DNA of 64,000 nucleotides from Catalinimonas alkaloidigena (GTDB lineage: Bacteria; Bacteroidota; Bacteroidia; Cytophagales; Cyclobacteriaceae): the NCBI RefSeq assembly GCF_029504655.1, contig NZ_JAQFIL010000001.1, forward strand, positions 439,001-503,000, read 5' to 3'. Position 1 is the first letter of the stretch, and every line of letters starts with the position of its first letter. This document shows, piece after piece, positions 61,501 to 64,000 of this stretch. The notes below the pieces were generated by a model. That model saw only the letters and a list, made by a program, of their open reading frames with translations. It had not been told where the DNA came from and searched no databases. Both the position numbers and the translations under genes were made by a program.

Positions 61501-64000
61501 TAGAAGTGAGTGATGATAATTTTGCCACAACAGTAGCGACAGCCACTCCCTCAGCAGGTACCGAGATTGTAAGCTTTTCTGGTTTGAGTCAGGGGGTAAC
61601 TTATGCGTGGAGAGTGACAGCGATCAACAGCTGTGGCAATAGTATAGTATCCGCAGAACAGACCGCTACTACGACTACTGCTCCAGTTGTAATCGACCCT
61701 GCACCAGCACTTTGTTCAGATGACATCGGAGGCAATACTGCCTCAAATATAGACTTGAGAGCACAGGAAGCAGTCATGGATGGAGGAGCAGGATATCCTT
61801 TTGTATGGTACAGTGATGCTGCAGCAACAATATCAGTTCCTGATCCAACCGATGTTACAGCCACCGATGGACAAAGCTTTTATGCCAGAGTAGGTACAGG
61901 TTCCTGTGAAGTAATTGCCAGTCTTACCTTCGCTGTCAACTCGACAGATGACTCAGGCTTTGACTATGTACAGGCAGCCTACTGTGAGAATGAGTTGAAT
62001 CCTGTAGCCCAGAATGTGATGACTGCCGGTGGTACTTTTTCTTCCACGGCAGGCCTAAACTTTCTGGATACTACCACCGGAGAGATAGACCTGGCAAGTA
62101 GTACAGCAGGTACTTATGTAATTACTTATACTACTGCTGGTGCTTGTCCTTCTTCATCAACGTATGGAATAGAAATTTATGAGGTTCCTACAGCGAATCA
62201 CCTTTCAGAGGTAGTTTGCGAAGATGCTGAAGGAAGTAGCTCTGCCACAGTAGACCTGACTGTACTTGAAAGTGCTATCAACAATGAGGGAGGCTTAACT
62301 TTTACCTGGTATGATGATCCCGGCCTGGCTCCGGCTAATGAAGTAGCTACTCCCAACAATATTAGTGTGGGTAATGGCGATACCTATTATGCTGTAGTGA
62401 GCAATGGCAATTGTCAGGCAGTAGGTGAGGTGAGCTATACCATAAATAGTCTTCCAGCGGTAGTTGACTTAACGCCTGAGGCTTGTGAAACGACTGCCGG
62501 TGGTGGTAGCGCTTCAGCAAGCCTGAGAGATTTGGAAATGGCTATGGATGGTGGCGCGGGACTTACCTTCACCTGGTTTGAAGATAATCTATTTGCTACA
62601 CCAGTAGCTGACCCTACCAATGTAACGGTGAGCAATGGTGATGATTTTTACGCCTTGGCTAGTGATGGCACTTGTGAGAGCTCTGCTTCAGTAACTTATA
62701 CGGTTAATGCGCTGCCAGTGATAAGTTTCAGCGGATTGAGTTCTCCCTACTGTGAAACAGATGGTGCTGTATTGTTAACTGGGGATCAGGCCCCGAATGG
62801 TACATTCTCCGGACCTGGTATCACGGATAATGGGGACGGAACGGCTAGCTTTGATCCGGCAACTGCCTTGGCAGGTACACATACTATTACTTATTTTTTT
62901 ACAGATGGCAATGGATGCGCTGCCGAAAGTGCGCAAACAGTTGTGGTCAATGACTGTACCCTGCCGGTAAGCGCTAATTTTACCGCTGATGTCACCAGCA
63001 TATGTGATGGTGAGACAGTAACATTTACCAATCAGTCATCGGGAACCATTACGACTTACAATTGGGACTTCGGAGTAGGAGCTACCCCGGCTACAGCTAC
63101 CGGTGCAGGACCACACGTAGTTACTTATAATGGCGTAGCCAGTTATACAGTTTCTCTGGAGGTAAGTGATGGCGTAGATACAGATACAGAAAGTAAGACT
63201 GATTTCATCACCGTTAACCCGGCAGATGACTCAGGCTTTGACTATGCACAGGCAGCCTACTGTGAGAATGAGTTGAATCCTGTAGCCCAGAATGTGATGA
63301 CTGCCGGTGGTACTTTTTCTTCCACGGCAGGCCTAAACTTTCTGGATACTACCACCGGAGAGATAGACCTGGCAAGTAGTACAGCAGGTACTTATGTAAT
63401 TACTTATACTACTGCTGGTGCTTGTCCTTCTTCATCAACGTATGGAATAGAAATTTATGAGGTTCCTACAGCGAATCACCTTTCAGAGGTAGTTTGCGAA
63501 GATGCTGAAGGAAGTAGCTCTGCCACAGTAGACCTGACTGTACTTGAAAGTGCTATCAACAATGAGGGAGGCTTAACTTTTACCTGGTATGATGATCCCG
63601 GCCTGGCTCCGGCTAATGAAGTAGCTACTCCCAACAATATTAGTGTGGGTAATGGCGATACCTATTATGCTGTAGTGAGCAATGGCAATTGTCAGGCAGT
63701 AGGTGAGGTGAGCTATACCATAAATAGTCTTCCAGCGGTAGTTGACTTAACGCCTGAGGCTTGTGAAACGACTGCCGGTGGTGGTAGCGCTTCAGCAAGC
63801 CTGAGAGATTTGGAAATGGCTATGGATGGTGGCGCGGGACTTACCTTCACCTGGTTTGAAGATAATCTATTTGCTACACCAGTAGCTGACCCTACCAATG
63901 TAACGGTGAGCAATGGTGATGATTTTTACGCCTTGGCTAGTGATGGCACTTGTGAGAGCTCTGCTTCAGTAACTTATACGGTTAATGCGCTGCCAGTGAT
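58554..64000 (+). CDS. Giant secreted multi-domain adhesin-like protein (3' end outside window)
   Basis: The frame is open from ATG 58554 to the window edge, 1815 codons, with no stop. Layout: signal peptide (residues 1-31, ending SPALA); unnamed YDDNNP domain (about 32-150); SprB-type repeat (about 157-230, CNAPFNGSIDASGAVSGGTG ... YSIDGGTNY); two Ig-like modules (about 235-412); seven FN3-like repeats of exactly 90 residues (about 420-1030, core CDGF.[VL]SWD); further cysteine-bearing Ig/adhesin modules; a PKD domain (about 1470-1555, FTADVTSICDGETVTFTNQS ... YNWDFG). From residue about 1557 it repeats residues about 1131 onward. It resembles gliding-motility/type IX-secreted adhesins; the sorting domain would lie beyond the window. 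Confidence 0.9.
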   Translation, partial: MTVVNLKNRLLVSGIISFICLLMNGSPALAQCPTTGGTTITKTDELCFSANDGTITFTFSDGSYPSVTDYRVRLWNFEEGATGAYVYDDNNPPFLNIVPAPSIVADMLVFSNVPPGDYLLVLDGGSCSNEDYGFLFSGAPNSGIRINAATEIVIDEPTIATVGNDQCNAPFNGSIDASGAVSGGTGGYEYSIDGGTNYQPSPVFSNLENNTYTLTVRDTNGCIKEEANIVINDNRVTPTAGITPSPASVCAGEDLVLDGNPAGGAGGFTHSWTGDTGFLSATNVSNPTFNAATDGNYSLTYTVTDASGCTATSNISVTVNALPVVADQMPTVCADIPGGTQATAVDLTTLNVSIDGGNGYTINWYADAGPASPIADPSNVTVNGGDDFFAEVIDGNGCSSVATISYSVVSAPIAPANVTTSNIICDGFDLSWDVSATATSYRIEIDEDPAYGSPEVNATQAGNTLNVSGLTQGTVYNIRITPINSCGDGTSATDTETTTDVPLALANLASANPVCDGFDVSWDASAGAVDYLIEIDDDPGFGSIEVTTTQAGITYNASGLSQGITYNIRVTPRNTCGNGASATDTETTTDVPVALANLALANPVCDGFEVSWDASAGAVDYLIEIDDDPGFGSIEVTTTQAGTTYNATGLSQGITYNIRVTPRNTCGNGASATDTETTTDVPVALANLALANPVCDGFEVSWDASAGAVDYLIEIDDDPGFGSIEVTTTQAGTTYIATGLTQGITYNIRVTPRNTCGNGASATDTETTTDVPVALANLALANPICDGFEVSWDASAGAVDYLIEIDDDPAFGSIDLTTTQAGITYNATGLLQGTTYNIRVTPRNTCGDGASATDTETTTDVPLALANLATANPVCDGFEVSWDASAGAVDYLIEIDDDPAFGSIDLSTTQAGITYNATGLLQGITYNIRVTPRNTCGDGTSATDTETTTDVPEQPINLLSSGEVCDGFDAAWDPALGAASYRVEVSDDNFATTVATATPSAGTEIVSFSGLSQGVTYAWRVTAINSCGNSIVSAEQTATTTTAPVVIDPAPALCSDDIGGNTASNIDLRAQEAVMDGGAGYPFVWYSDAAATISVPDPTDVTATDGQSFYARVGTGSCEVIASLTFAVNSTDDSGFDYVQAAYCENELNPVAQNVMTAGGTFSSTAGLNFLDTTTGEIDLASSTAGTYVITYTTAGACPSSSTYGIEIYEVPTANHLSEVVCEDAEGSSSATVDLTVLESAINNEGGLTFTWYDDPGLAPANEVATPNNISVGNGDTYYAVVSNGNCQAVGEVSYTINSLPAVVDLTPEACETTAGGGSASASLRDLEMAMDGGAGLTFTWFEDNLFATPVADPTNVTVSNGDDFYALASDGTCESSASVTYTVNALPVISFSGLSSPYCETDGAVLLTGDQAPNGTFSGPGITDNGDGTASFDPATALAGTHTITYFFTDGNGCAAESAQTVVVNDCTLPVSANFTADVTSICDGETVTFTNQSSGTITTYNWDFGVGATPATATGAGPHVVTYNGVASYTVSLEVSDGVDTDTESKTDFITVNPADDSGFDYAQAAYCENELNPVAQNVMTAGGTFSSTAGLNFLDTTTGEIDLASSTAGTYVITYTTAGACPSSSTYGIEIYEVPTANHLSEVVCEDAEGSSSATVDLTVLESAINNEGGLTFTWYDDPGLAPANEVATPNNISVGNGDTYYAVVSNGNCQAVGEVSYTINSLPAVVDLTPEACETTAGGGSASASLRDLEMAMDGGAGLTFTWFEDNLFATPVADPTNVTVSNGDDFYALASDGTCESSASVTYTVNALPV
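59821..61710 (+). repeat. Seven FN3-encoding units in exact 270-bp register
   Basis: The CTGTGATGG core recurs at 59821, 60091, 60361, 60631, 60901, 61171 and 61441, each 270 bp apart (90 codons). Units 2-4 are over 90% identical by eye at DNA level, whereas units 1 and 7 are more diverged. Short blocks (for example GCAGGTATTACTTAC versus GCAGGCACGACATAC) are shuffled among units, a sign of gene conversion. Confidence 0.92.
61945..62722 (+). repeat. First copy of a 1278-bp-spaced direct duplication
   Basis: Matches 63223-64000 at all but one position (T in GACTATGTAC versus C in GACTATGCAC, Val to Ala) by reading both side by side. The offset is 1278 bp (426 codons), so the frame is kept. 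The first copy goes on past 62722 into a module, PKD domain and the junction at 63222. Confidence 0.93.
63223..64000 (+). repeat. Second copy of the 1278-bp duplication (cut by window edge)
   Basis: Begins right after the PKD domain (FITVNP then ADDSGFDYAQAAYC) and copies 61945-62722 almost exactly. Whether the full 1278-bp unit, with its PKD domain, is repeated once or many times cannot be seen. Confidence 0.93.

Overview
The window comes from a member of the Bacteroidota, most likely a free-living Cytophagales-type organism. The evidence is the gene families (DUF5606, DUF4292, DUF4837, a TonB-dependent receptor with a carboxypeptidase-D-like N-terminal domain, the fused DAHP synthase/chorismate mutase, a Gly-Asn-rich giant surface protein with SprB-, PKD- and FN3-like repeats), promoter-like sequences of the Bacteroidetes type (TTTG near -33, TAnnTTTG near -7), and the scarcity of Shine-Dalgarno sequences. 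The genus cannot be fixed from the sequence alone. No rRNA, tRNA, CRISPR array, prophage or transposase gene was seen.

Layout. 1-4.2 kb: the N-terminal part of a membrane histidine kinase, proline dehydrogenase, then two shikimate genes (DAHP synthase/chorismate mutase and aroB). 4.2-6.7 kb: a helical protein of unknown function, a decayed 84-bp tandem repeat, a VOC/glyoxalase protein and hairpin-rich spacer. 6.7-13 kb: YtxH protein, aroA, small lipoprotein, radical SAM/SPASM protein, amino-sugar kinase plus murQ (peptidoglycan recycling), and SprT-like and membrane proteins. 13-29 kb: housekeeping and envelope genes: engB, DUF5606, isocitrate dehydrogenase, enoyl-CoA hydratase, a polysaccharide flippase with dut and a nucleotidyltransferase, a TPR / DUF4292 lipoprotein / EnvC-like run, tatA, gatA, a LysM lytic transglycosylase and DUF4837. 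29-37 kb: malic enzyme-phosphotransacetylase fusion, ABC exporter, truA, Na/Pi symporter and a bacterial GGGP synthase.

37-43 kb is a carbohydrate-oxidation cluster: a Tat-exported sugar isomerase-like TIM barrel, a lipoprotein cytochrome c with an N-terminal propeller, a Tat-exported Gfo/Idh/MocA oxidoreductase (broken by a one-base frameshift) and, on the opposite strand, a DUF1080 3-keto-disaccharide-hydrolase-type lipoprotein. Together these look like periplasmic 3-ketoglycoside metabolism. 43-57.7 kb: SDR, YpdA-type reductase, AraC regulator divergent from a phytanoyl-CoA-dioxygenase-family protein, a TonB receptor/SGNH hydrolase pair, M3 peptidase, an FNR/2Fe-2S reductase, purB, greA and a HIT protein.

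57.7-64 kb: after a strong terminator and an AT-rich spacer there is a two-gene unit: a 132-residue secreted protein, and two bases later the start of a giant secreted protein that stays open to the window edge (at least 1815 codons). The small protein is a stand-alone paralogue of the giant protein's N-terminal domain. The giant gene carries seven FN3-like units in exact 270-bp register and a 1278-bp direct duplication whose visible copies differ at one base in about 778. This is the most unusual part of the window, followed by the 84-bp repeat, the two frame breaks (Gfo/Idh and the 5' end of gatA), and several long perfect palindromes in spacers.
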